Origin: Chryseobacterium viscerum | GTDB lineage: Bacteria > Bacteroidota > Bacteroidia > Flavobacteriales > Weeksellaceae | DNA length: 64,000 bases | NCBI RefSeq assembly: GCF_025949665.1 | Contig: NZ_JAPDFT010000001.1 | Location: forward strand, 3,082,648 to 3,146,647 | Reading direction: 5' to 3' | In this document: in pieces, positions 42,213 to 52,551 of the stretch | Numbering within the stretch: position 1 is the stretch's first letter | How the letters are laid out: each line of letters begins with the position of its first letter | Translations under genes and position numbers: made by a program | The notes under the pieces: generated by a model | The model's input: the letters and a program-made list of their open reading frames with translations, nothing else | Told to the model about the DNA's origin: nothing | Database searches by the model: none

Positions 42213-45176
42213 TTAGAATTTAAGATTTAACTGAAAACCAACTGTTCTTGCCGTTGGAAGCTGTCCCATTTCAACCCCTGGAGTAATGGTTGCATTATCC
42301 AGCGTAGCTACTTCAGGATCAAACAGAGGGAACTTCGTCCACATCCACAGGTTCTTTCCGAAAATGGCAATGGTAAGATCATCCAGACCTAAAGATTTTA
42401 TGGTCTCTTTCGGGAATGAATAGGCAATTCTTGCATCTCTCAGCTTAATAAAATCTGTACTGAAGCTGTTGGTTTCCACATTGGCTCTTCTATAGTAATC
42501 TCCATAATAGGAAGATACCAGTACTCCTTTTGTATTTGTACTGAAAGATCCGTCAGGATTCTGGACAACTCCATCTCCTACAATCATTCCGCCAGGATTA
42601 TCTCTTCCCGGAAGGGTAGATTTCAGTTTCCCTTGTTCAGACATTTTATGATGTGACTGTGAGTAAGCAATACCTCCGTACTGACCATCAAATGAGAAGC
42701 TTATTGTAAAGTTTTTAATCTTGAAATCATTCTGAAGGCCTGCTCTCCATTTCGGGAATGCATTTCCTACTTTTTCAATATCTGCAGGTCTTCCCGGAAG
42801 TCCGTTATCTCCGTAAATTACTTTTCCGTCCGGAGTTCTTAATAATTTAAATCCATACATATCTCCAAGAGAACCTCCCACTTCCATTTTATAGAAGACC
42901 ACATCACCTACGTTGGAAACGATTCCGTCAAATCCTTCAGGTAAAGTCATCACTCTGTTTTCGTTGGTAGACCAGTTTCCACCTACTTTCCATGAGAAGT
43001 TTTGACCTTTTACAGCTAAGATATCTGCTGAAAGTTCAAGACCTCTGTTACGGATTTTTCCTGCATTGATCACTCTTTTGGAATATCCGCTTTCGGAAGG
43101 TAATGAAACAGGAATAATCTGGTTTTCACTGACGTTCTGATATGCGGTAAGATTCACATTCAACCTATTTTTGAAAAGGCTGAAATCCATACCTGCTTCA
43201 ATATTGGTGTTTTTCTCAGGTTTAAGAGAAGGATTATTAAAAGTTGTAGGTGCCACCACACTTCCGGTAATATTGCTTGCCGAATAATAGTTATCCAGAA
43301 GATAAGGATCACTGTCTATTCCTACTTTTGCCCATGAACCTCTCAGTTTCCATAAGTTCAGGTTGTTACTTTTTAGCTTAAAAATATCTGATAAAATGAA
43401 GCTGGTACTTACTGAAGGATAAAAGAATGATCTGTTCTGTTTTGGAAGTGTAGAACTCCAGTCGTTTCTTCCGGTAACATCTACAAATACTTTATTGTCA
43501 TATCCCAACGTAAGTAATCCGTAAACACTGTCTACATGTTTATCTCTTGGTGCAGGATATTTGACCGGAATAGAAAGAGCGTTGGTAAGGCTGTATTCGC
43601 CTGCTGTTTTCAATCCGATGGCCTGATAATCAGTCATCAGATATTCATTATAGCGGATACTTCCTCCTGCTGATGCTGAAATACTGAATTTATTCCAATC
43701 TGCTTTGTAAGAGAATAAAAGGTCATTGTTATATTCCTGATTTTTGATAAACTGTTCTCTGTAGAATCCCTTCAGATAGTTTGCAGAACTCCATGGCCTT
43801 TTGGTAGTTCTTTTTTCATTCAGAATTTCAATACCTGATCTCAGCATCAAACTGAAATTTTTATTAAACTGATAATCTGCCGTAATGTTTCCTGTAATAG
43901 TCTTTTTTCTGACCCCATTCAGCATTTCGTAAGCGATCATATAAGGGTTATCAATAAAGGAGCTGAAAGGATGGATCTGATCAACCTGTTCCTGACCCGG
44001 CTTCCAGATCGGCTTATACCATTCAAGATCCACATTAGGATTCTGGAAGATCATGAAATAGGAGATCGACTGGTTGTTGTATCCCGTTGCAGGGAGATTA
44101 TCACTGGAAGTAGTGTTGTAGGCAAATTTTGTAGAGATTTTTAATTTTTTGGTAAGCTGATGGGCAAAAGATAGGGCAAAATTGAATCTGTCAAAGCCGG
44201 TATTCGGCATCATCCACTCATTATTAAGGTACGTAAGTGAAGATCTGAAACTTGTTTTGTCGTTTGAGCTTTCTACTGAAATACTGTTTGAATAGGTAGA
44301 ACCTGTTTGCCAGAAGCCTTTAATGTTATTTTCATAAGGTCTCCACAATTGTCTTTCTTTGCTCTGTCCCAATACATTAGGATCATATTGAAAATAATAC
44401 TGTCCGGCGAATTTTGGCCCGAAAGCACTACTTGTACCGCCCGTACTTGGTCCATCTGCGGAAAGGCCGTAAGAATAGTAAAAATTGCCTGCCGTATTGG
44501 TTGCCAGAGTTCCCTGTCCGTATTCATACTGCCAGTCCGGCCATTTCAATACGGAATCAAAGCTTGAGGAAGAATTAAAAGTCACTCTCAGTTTTCCGTT
44601 CTTTGTTTTACCGGATTTTGTAGTGATCATTAATGCTCCGTTAGCAGCACGGGATCCATATAATGCAGCTGCAGAGGCTCCTTTCAATACAGTTACAGAT
44701 TCAATGTCATCCGGGTTGATGCTGTTCAGTCCGTTTCCAAGATCAATCGGAACATCTCCTCCGGAGCCCGCTCCATAAGCTGCCGTACCGGAACCTGTAG
44801 TAGAATTTCCCAATGGAACGCCATCCACTACAATAAGAGCATAATTATGATCCATCATAATGGATTTCTCTCCTCTCAAAGTAATTCTGGAAGTTCCAAG
44901 CGGCCCTGCTCCGGCAGTCTGAATTTTAAGACCTGCCACTTTCCCTTCCATTGACTGCGCCCAGTTGTTATTCTGGGTTTCTTCAAATGTTTTGGCTTCT
45001 ACTTTTTCGGCAACATACCCCAAAGCCCTGTCATGTCTCTTGATCCCTAAAGCAGTTACTACTACTTCATCAAGCCCTTTAATCGTGTCTTTTGTAACTT
45101 TCTGCTGAGCCGCCAGATTAACGCTAACCAATCCTAACAGTGACAAAACCAACAGTTTTTGTGTCTCTTTACGCAT
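42213..45176 (-). CDS. SusC/RagA-family TonB-dependent outer-membrane transporter
   Basis: 987 residues. Signal peptide to LAAQ; then the SusC hallmark LDEVVVTALGIKRHDRALGY near residue 34, a plug domain (GVPLGNSTTGSG, DDIESVTVLKGASAAALYG) and a beta-barrel ending in a C-terminal aromatic residue (TVGFQLNLKF). The usual N-terminal carboxypeptidase-regulatory-like domain of about 80 residues is missing, so the TonB-box-like region follows the signal directly. It imports the ligand captured by SusD. Its promoter carries the phased direct repeats at 45222-45287. Confidence 0.92.
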   Translation of the reverse strand: MRKETQKLLVLSLLGLVSVNLAAQQKVTKDTIKGLDEVVVTALGIKRHDRALGYVAEKVEAKTFEETQNNNWAQSMEGKVAGLKIQTAGAGPLGTSRITLRGEKSIMMDHNYALIVVDGVPLGNSTTGSGTAAYGAGSGGDVPIDLGNGLNSINPDDIESVTVLKGASAAALYGSRAANGALMITTKSGKTKNGKLRVTFNSSSSFDSVLKWPDWQYEYGQGTLATNTAGNFYYSYGLSADGPSTGGTSSAFGPKFAGQYYFQYDPNVLGQSKERQLWRPYENNIKGFWQTGSTYSNSISVESSNDKTSFRSSLTYLNNEWMMPNTGFDRFNFALSFAHQLTKKLKISTKFAYNTTSSDNLPATGYNNQSISYFMIFQNPNVDLEWYKPIWKPGQEQVDQIHPFSSFIDNPYMIAYEMLNGVRKKTITGNITADYQFNKNFSLMLRSGIEILNEKRTTKRPWSSANYLKGFYREQFIKNQEYNNDLLFSYKADWNKFSISASAGGSIRYNEYLMTDYQAIGLKTAGEYSLTNALSIPVKYPAPRDKHVDSVYGLLTLGYDNKVFVDVTGRNDWSSTLPKQNRSFFYPSVSTSFILSDIFKLKSNNLNLWKLRGSWAKVGIDSDPYLLDNYYSASNITGSVVAPTTFNNPSLKPEKNTNIEAGMDFSLFKNRLNVNLTAYQNVSENQIIPVSLPSESGYSKRVINAGKIRNRGLELSADILAVKGQNFSWKVGGNWSTNENRVMTLPEGFDGIVSNVGDVVFYKMEVGGSLGDMYGFKLLRTPDGKVIYGDNGLPGRPADIEKVGNAFPKWRAGLQNDFKIKNFTISFSFDGQYGGIAYSQSHHKMSEQGKLKSTLPGRDNPGGMIVGDGVVQNPDGSFSTNTKGVLVSSYYGDYYRRANVETNSFSTDFIKLRDARIAYSFPKETIKSLGLDDLTIAIFGKNLWMWTKFPLFDPEVATLDNATITPGVEMGQLPTARTVGFQLNLKF

Positions 45177-45192
45177 TTCCTTTTTGTTTGCG

Positions 45193-45200
45193 CAAAATTA
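45193..45200 (-). promoter_or_regulatory. -7 box of the susC operon
   Basis: TAATTTTG on the minus strand followed by CGC, a full TAnnTTTG match; the leader to the ATG at 45176 is only about 12 bases. No TTTG -33 box is found at the right distance; instead the phased repeats begin 21 bases upstream, as in activator-dependent promoters. Confidence 0.7.
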
Positions 45201-45221
45201 AAGCGACATTATAAGGATGAT

Positions 45222-45287
45222 CTTAACACAGTTTTAACGTTTCTTAAAAATTTATTAAACGATATATTAATCTACCCTTAACAACAT
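45222..45287 (-). promoter_or_regulatory. Pho-box-like array: 11-bp-phased TGTTAA/CGTTAA direct repeats
   Basis: Read on the minus strand: GTTAAG, ATTAAT, CGTTTAA, TTTTAA, CGTTAA, TGTTAA, with successive units starting about 11 bases apart. PhoB-type response regulators bind direct repeats with that period. The unit nearest the gene ends 21 bases before the -7 box. A similar array with the same geometry precedes the TonB receptor gene at 49652. Confidence 0.55.
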
Positions 45288-45469
45288 TGAATAAATATTT
45301 AATTATCAGACATTTAATCAATTAAGTCTATTTAATACCATTCTACAATTGTATTTACGTATCTTTATTGTCTTTCCTTGAGATAATACCACACGAAATA
45401 CACAACAAATTAATTTACATACATATAAATCATACTTTTTTTATATCTCAGAAAATTAAGGAGTAAGTT

Positions 45470-45513
45470 CATAAAAAAAGAACAGTCTGCCTCCTTTAAG
45501 GGACAGACTGTGT
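45470..45513 (-). terminator. Terminator after the glycerophosphodiesterase gene
   Basis: ACAGTCTG / CAGACTGT stem with a 14-base loop, followed leftward by TCTTTTTTTA. It separates the TonB receptor-GDPD operon from the susC promoter. Confidence 0.8.
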
Positions 45514-45530
45514 AAATTATTAATTATTAT

Positions 45531-45640
45531 TGAGGTGGTTGGGAAATACCTTAAACCACCCCGGCAAAAATTCAAAGAACTTTTGCTACCCCTCCGGAGG
45601 AGGGGAATATTTCGTCCTTCGGTTGTACTATTCGTGAAGG
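45531..45640. repeat. Dispersed intergenic repeat
   Basis: Contains GGTGGTT / AACCACC, TTGAATTTTTGC-like inverted pieces (CAAAAATTC / GAACTTTTG) and CCCCTCCGGAGGAGGGG. From memory, this type of composite palindrome is common between genes in Chryseobacterium. No coding potential. Confidence 0.55.
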
Positions 45641-45651
45641 ATATTCAATCA

Positions 45652-46398
45652 TTATTTATTCTTTAACTGATCCGGAATATTGGTTGTAACAAACCCAATT
45701 CCTTGCTTTTTCAATTCATCATATACGGCAACATCATTTACAGTCCATGAATTGGTAATTAATCCTAATGTTTTTGCTTCAGCAATCCAGGTAGGATTTT
45801 TCTGGAAAACACTGTAATGATAATCCATACCATCCAATCCTTCTTTTTTGATCTGCTCAGGAGAAAGTTCTCCGTTCAGGTATTGAACTTTAAAGGAAGG
45901 TTGCTGTTTTTTGATCTCTTTACAGATATTAAGACTGAAAGAAATAAACTCACTCTGAGATTCCAGCTTCATATCCTTAATCATTTTGATCGTTTTCTGC
46001 GTGATCTCATTTTCAATTTCCGGAGTTTTGGCTGGTTTGATTTCAACGATCAGCTTCAGAGCTTTATCTTTTTTTCCCTGTTTCAAATAATCTTTTAATG
46101 TGGGAAACTTTTCTCCGTTGGATAATTTCAATGCTTCCAACTCTTTAAATGTAGCTTCTGAAATTTCCATTTTACCATGGTGTTCATCGTGATTGATTAC
46201 CAATACACCGTCTTTTGTCATTCTTACATCAAATTCAGACCCATATATTTTTAATTTCTGGGCATTTTCCAAGGACTGTAACGAGTTCTCCGTTGTAGGA
46301 GGCTGAGCCTGGAAATATCCTCTATGGGCAATGATCTGGGTTTGTGCTTTCATCATAACTGTACTTAAAACTGCTAACCCTAAGATAAAATTTTTCAT
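45652..46398 (-). CDS. Secreted glycerophosphodiester phosphodiesterase (GDPD)
   Basis: 248 residues with a signal peptide (FILGLAVLSTVMMKAQ). GDPD family blocks: IIAHRGYF (catalytic His), TTENSLQSLENA, EFDVRMTKDGVLVINHDE (metal Glu/Asp and second His), LIVEIKPA, TNSWTVNDV. It splits glycerophosphodiesters into glycerol 3-phosphate and an alcohol in the periplasm. It lies 170 bases after the TonB receptor gene in the same direction, with a repeat between, and before a terminator. Confidence 0.92.
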   Translation of the reverse strand: MKNFILGLAVLSTVMMKAQTQIIAHRGYFQAQPPTTENSLQSLENAQKLKIYGSEFDVRMTKDGVLVINHDEHHGKMEISEATFKELEALKLSNGEKFPTLKDYLKQGKKDKALKLIVEIKPAKTPEIENEITQKTIKMIKDMKLESQSEFISFSLNICKEIKKQQPSFKVQYLNGELSPEQIKKEGLDGMDYHYSVFQKNPTWIAEAKTLGLITNSWTVNDVAVYDELKKQGIGFVTTNIPDQLKNK

Positions 46399-46463
46399 AA
46401 TATAATTTAGATTATTAAAAACAAAGTCCTAAACTTCTGATAAAGGTAGTTATTAAAATATGG

Positions 46464-46556
46464 AAACCACAAAGGCATAAAAGATTTTCTGGCTAAAATT
46501 AAGGTTCAATGCTCCTTAACCTGCCGTTTCAATTTCTTTTATGTCTTCTGTGGTTT
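46464..46556. repeat. Imperfect inverted repeat between receptor and GDPD genes
   Basis: Arms of about 21 bases (AAACCACAAAGGCATAAAAGA and its near complement at 46535-46556) flank an inner palindrome TTAAGG / CCTTAA (46499-46518). It could form a long hairpin in the mRNA and lower expression of the second gene, or be a small dispersed element. Confidence 0.6.
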
Positions 46557-46568
46557 TAAAAACAGATA

Positions 46569-49500
46569 TTAGAAGGAATACTTCGCTCCGATCTGGATCT
46601 GGTATGGATTTCCTGACATAGGAACCAAACCTCCTCCACTTACGTTTTTGGTGTACTCATACTGCATGGTATCCTTATTAAATTTGGTTACTTTATACAA
46701 GGATGTATTTCCATATGAGTTATTTACACCCCATTCTTTATTAAGCAGATTCGCCACGTTGAAGATATCTACAGAAAGTTCAAAGGCTCCTACTTTATCA
46801 AATTTAATTTTTTTCGCTACACGAACATCCCAAACCCCATAGAATCCATTTTTACCTCCGTTACGTTCTGCAATTTTTCCATTGTATTCGTTGATGTAAT
46901 CTTTCAGAGCTTGTCCCACTTGCGGATCATCCAAAATCGATTTGGTAAGGTTCGGGAAGATAAAAGCAAGGTCATTGGAATCTACGAAGTCACCATTGAT
47001 ATTCCCTCCTGTTGTTGCTGAGAAACGCGTTCCTCCGATTCCTGAATATCTGATTCCTAAGGTAAATCCGGCAATTGTAGGAGAGTTACCATAGATAACT
47101 ACTTTATTACGGAACTGGTTGTCAGAATAAGTCATTCTTAAATCTCTCGGATCACTCTGAATCATGGTGGATAATGTGGCAGAGTTGGCTACGTTTCCGT
47201 TGTAAGAGGTATTGTCTTTAATGTCAGACCACGTATAACTTGCTGTGATTTCCCCATCTTTCCAGTAACGGTAGCTTGTATCAATCACGAATGAGAACTG
47301 GTTTACTTTACCATCACTTACCAACTCCAGTACTCTTCCGAAATTATTATTGATTCTTCCCTGTTTCCAGTCGAAGCTTACACTGTTATTGGCATTATTG
47401 GTAATAGCACCTGTAGGGATAAATACTCCTCTTCCACCTTCATTAGCCAGGGTAAAGAAAGGATTGGCTACCATGTTTCTGTCATAGTAATAGTAGTTAT
47501 TTCTACCTAAAGCCATATATCCTGCGATTCCCGCTCTGAACCTTTCATTGAAGAAATGGGTATAAGATATATTCGCTTTATAAACGATTGGAATTTTTGT
47601 GTCTTTACCGGTATAGTTAATGGTTGGAATCTGATACTGGGAAAGCGACGGAACCGAGTTATAATCATTTCTGTAGCTGTTGAAATCCGGGAACGGAACA
47701 TCTTTACCTGTTACATCTACTGTAGCAAGGTGTCTTCCATCAAACACCAGGTTATTGATGATCATATAATTGTTGATATCTGAAGAGAAAATTCCGGCTC
47801 CGAACTTCAGGAAGTCTTTATTTCCTTCATTGATATTCCAGTCAAACTGGAATCTTGGCTGAATTACGAATGATTTGATCTGATTATCTGTTCTGATTCC
47901 CATTTCATCAAACAGTTTCTGGTTGAATTCTGCCTTCGGGTAACCACCGTAGTCTAATCTTAAACCAGCCATTAAATCTAGACCTTTTGCGATTTTCGTC
48001 TGAAACTGCCCATAAATACCAATGTTCCATATATTTGATCTTACAGACGGATCTTCCATCAAAGGAACTTCTCTGTAGAATCTGTAAGGCGTCATTGCAT
48101 CAAAATTACTCATTCCCTGAAAATGGAATCTTCCGTTCACCTCACTTCCGTATACCGATTTTGCTGTGGTATACATCAGATCTGCTCCGAAAGTATATTT
48201 TACTTTATCGGTATTGTAATACAAATTATCTACAATCTGAAATACATTGTTTCTAAAACTTTCCTGAGCAAAACGATGCCCTCCGATCTGAATATTAGTA
48301 GACCCCGCACTTGAAGACACCCCTTCCACAATAGCTCTCGGAACAGGTTTCCCCAATTGATTGTTCTGGTAACTGTCCTGGAAAGTATAAAGGTACTGCG
48401 CTTTCAATTCATTGGTTAAATTAGGCTGCAGGTTTGATCTTAAAGTCAATAACAAGCTGTTATCAAGATTTTTGTCATTTCCATAAGATTCAAAGAAATT
48501 GATATTGGTATTATCACCAAGACCGTTTTTATTAAGGTCGTAAGTAAAGTTGTTTCTAAGTGTTAATAAGTTCTTCTCATTGATCTGCCAGTCTAAACGT
48601 AAAAATCCGGCATCCGAGTTTCTTACTTTGTCAAAACTTCCAAACTGAGGGCCGCTTCCTACCCCATATTTTGCTCTGGCAATATCCACAAACTGATTAA
48701 GCGTCTGCGTGGTAGTATTGAACCTCTTTTCATCATCAGGAGATTTGATATCTGCAATCACCAATGGTCTAGAATCCAACTGATGATCCCATGCTACGAA
48801 GAAATGTAATTTATTTTTAATGATGGGTCCACCCAATGAAAATCCGAACTGAGAAGTTGAGAAATCATTGTCTCTTTTGTTTCCTCTGATGTCATATGGA
48901 CTGGAAAGCCAGTTGGTTCTTAAATATTCCCAGGCACTTCCTGAAAATTTATTGGTTCCTGATTTGGTAACAGCACTTACCGTTCCTCCTCCGCTTCTTC
49001 CCAATGTCACATCATATTGGTTGGTAGTAATTTTGAATTCACGTACTGCTTCAATGGAGATAGAAAAAGGGGCGCCGCTTCGGCTGGTAGTAGATCCTGC
49101 AGAAGTTGGATTTTTTGCAGTCATCCCGTCAATGGTAAAGTTGGTAGAAGACCCTAACTGTCCGGAAAGGTTTCCGCCTTTTCCACTTAACGGTGACAGT
49201 TCAGCAAGGTTGGTAAAGTTTCGTCCGTTCACCGGAAGCATGCTGATATTTTTTGCAGAGATTGCCGTTGCTGCTCCAAGGTTTCCGATTTTGTTTTTAA
49301 GGTTTCCGGTAATTTTTACTTCTTCAATGGTCTTTTCGTTCCCCAGATCCATATTTACAGTAACCTGATCTCCGAAGTTCACATTGTAACCTTCTTTTTT
49401 ATCATCGTTTACAATAACTGTATAAGGGCCTCCAAGAGGAATTTCCTTAAAAATATACTCCCCTTTTGAGTTGGTTTCCGTTTCCGTTCTGAACCCTGTA

Positions 49501-49652
49501 GATTCATTCACGATCGTTACTTTCACTTTTTCCTGAGCCGTACTTCCCGGCCCGGTAACTTTCCCTACAATAGAAGCCTGCGTGGTCTGTGCATACGCCA
49601 TTGTCCCAAGCCCTAAAAACAATAATCCCAGTACAATCTTTACTTTTTTCAT
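46569..49652 (-). CDS. Oar-like TonB-dependent receptor
   Basis: 1,027 residues. Signal peptide to AYAQ, a carboxypeptidase-regulatory-like domain (IVGKVTGPGS ... GEYIFKEIPLGGPYTV, 25-115), a plug (MLPVNGRNFTNLAELSPLSG, FTIDGMTAKNPTSAG, GGGTVSAVTKSGTNKFSGSA) and a large barrel ending YQIQIGAKYSF. Such proteins import scarce nutrients across the outer membrane with TonB energy. Its promoter has a TACCTTTG -7 box and Pho-box-like repeats, and the downstream gene encodes a phosphodiesterase, so a phosphorus compound is the likely substrate (inference). Confidence 0.9.
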   Translation of the reverse strand: MKKVKIVLGLLFLGLGTMAYAQTTQASIVGKVTGPGSTAQEKVKVTIVNESTGFRTETETNSKGEYIFKEIPLGGPYTVIVNDDKKEGYNVNFGDQVTVNMDLGNEKTIEEVKITGNLKNKIGNLGAATAISAKNISMLPVNGRNFTNLAELSPLSGKGGNLSGQLGSSTNFTIDGMTAKNPTSAGSTTSRSGAPFSISIEAVREFKITTNQYDVTLGRSGGGTVSAVTKSGTNKFSGSAWEYLRTNWLSSPYDIRGNKRDNDFSTSQFGFSLGGPIIKNKLHFFVAWDHQLDSRPLVIADIKSPDDEKRFNTTTQTLNQFVDIARAKYGVGSGPQFGSFDKVRNSDAGFLRLDWQINEKNLLTLRNNFTYDLNKNGLGDNTNINFFESYGNDKNLDNSLLLTLRSNLQPNLTNELKAQYLYTFQDSYQNNQLGKPVPRAIVEGVSSSAGSTNIQIGGHRFAQESFRNNVFQIVDNLYYNTDKVKYTFGADLMYTTAKSVYGSEVNGRFHFQGMSNFDAMTPYRFYREVPLMEDPSVRSNIWNIGIYGQFQTKIAKGLDLMAGLRLDYGGYPKAEFNQKLFDEMGIRTDNQIKSFVIQPRFQFDWNINEGNKDFLKFGAGIFSSDINNYMIINNLVFDGRHLATVDVTGKDVPFPDFNSYRNDYNSVPSLSQYQIPTINYTGKDTKIPIVYKANISYTHFFNERFRAGIAGYMALGRNNYYYYDRNMVANPFFTLANEGGRGVFIPTGAITNNANNSVSFDWKQGRINNNFGRVLELVSDGKVNQFSFVIDTSYRYWKDGEITASYTWSDIKDNTSYNGNVANSATLSTMIQSDPRDLRMTYSDNQFRNKVVIYGNSPTIAGFTLGIRYSGIGGTRFSATTGGNINGDFVDSNDLAFIFPNLTKSILDDPQVGQALKDYINEYNGKIAERNGGKNGFYGVWDVRVAKKIKFDKVGAFELSVDIFNVANLLNKEWGVNNSYGNTSLYKVTKFNKDTMQYEYTKNVSGGGLVPMSGNPYQIQIGAKYSF

Positions 49653-49754
49653 TTCTTCCGAAGATCTTTATGATTAATTTTTTGATGTTCGCCAGGAAAC
49701 CTCTTTGATTTTCATGCTAATAGATGATGTTGAGGTTTCTTTCAATCAGATGTG

Positions 49755-49762
49755 CAAAGGTA
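49755..49762 (-). promoter_or_regulatory. -7 box of the TonB receptor operon
   Basis: TACCTTTG on the minus strand followed by CACA; predicted leader about 95 bases. As at susC, no TTTG -33 box is present. Confidence 0.7.
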
Positions 49763-49784
49763 TTTTGACTTTAAGGGCGGGGTG

Positions 49785-51983
<2,199 letters not shown>

Positions 51984-52004
51984 GTTTAAATAATATTTTC
52001 ACAA

Positions 52005-52035
52005 AAAAACCATTGATTTTTTTCAATGGTTTTTT
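52005..52035. terminator. Bidirectional terminator between ligA and the 152-residue gene
   Basis: AAAACCATTGA / TCAATGGTTTT stem with A run before and T run after; serves both converging genes. Confidence 0.85.
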
Positions 52036-52061
52036 TATATTCTGTGAACATACTCAATGTT

Positions 52062-52520
52062 TTACTTAAAAACAATAAGGGTATATGGAACACTTTCCCC
52101 TGCTTTAGGCAAGATCAACCTGATATGCTCCTTATTCCTGTAGTAATCTGTGTAAGGCTCTTTGGTAATAATCTTCCCTTTCTCAGTTTCTTTATATCCG
52201 GCTGTCAATATCAGTTTAAGATATTGATCATATTCTTTTTTATCTTTAAACTCAAATTCAATTCTATCTTCTGATTTTTCTTCTTTGTATTCAAACTTTC
52301 CGATTTTCGAGGTGTAGTCAGCGGAATCATATTCGGTTAAAAGAAATCCTAAACCTTCTGTTCTGTCATAAAATTTGAACTGAAGCTGTTTCATTTCCTT
52401 TTTAAACTCATCCATGGTAAGTTTATTGAACCCCTTAAGCTGTTCTAATGTGAAAGTCTGTGCAGAGACCTGAATACCTAGTAAAACTGAAAATAATAAG
52501 AGTCCTAAAGTTTTCCTCAT
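52062..52520 (-). CDS. Small secreted protein of unknown function
   Basis: 152 residues from the start at 52520 (MRKTLGLLLFSVLLGIQVSAQ), which gives a clean signal peptide; the frame is open for 23 codons more, overlapping the kinase gene, which is less likely. The mature part is charged, Lys/Glu/Tyr-rich (FEYKEEKSEDRIEFEFKDK), with no recognised domain. It begins 31 bases after the histidine kinase of the Kdp cluster and may be its last gene. Confidence 0.7.
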   Translation of the reverse strand: MRKTLGLLLFSVLLGIQVSAQTFTLEQLKGFNKLTMDEFKKEMKQLQFKFYDRTEGLGFLLTEYDSADYTSKIGKFEYKEEKSEDRIEFEFKDKKEYDQYLKLILTAGYKETEKGKIITKEPYTDYYRNKEHIRLILPKAGESVPYTLIVFK

Positions 52521-52551
52521 TTCTATTTTTGTCGCAAATATAAAATAATCC

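Noticed and set aside
48868..49368. 166-codon plus-strand ORF opposite the TonB receptor
   Set aside because: It is the mirror of a clearly coding frame on the minus strand, with no domain or start context.
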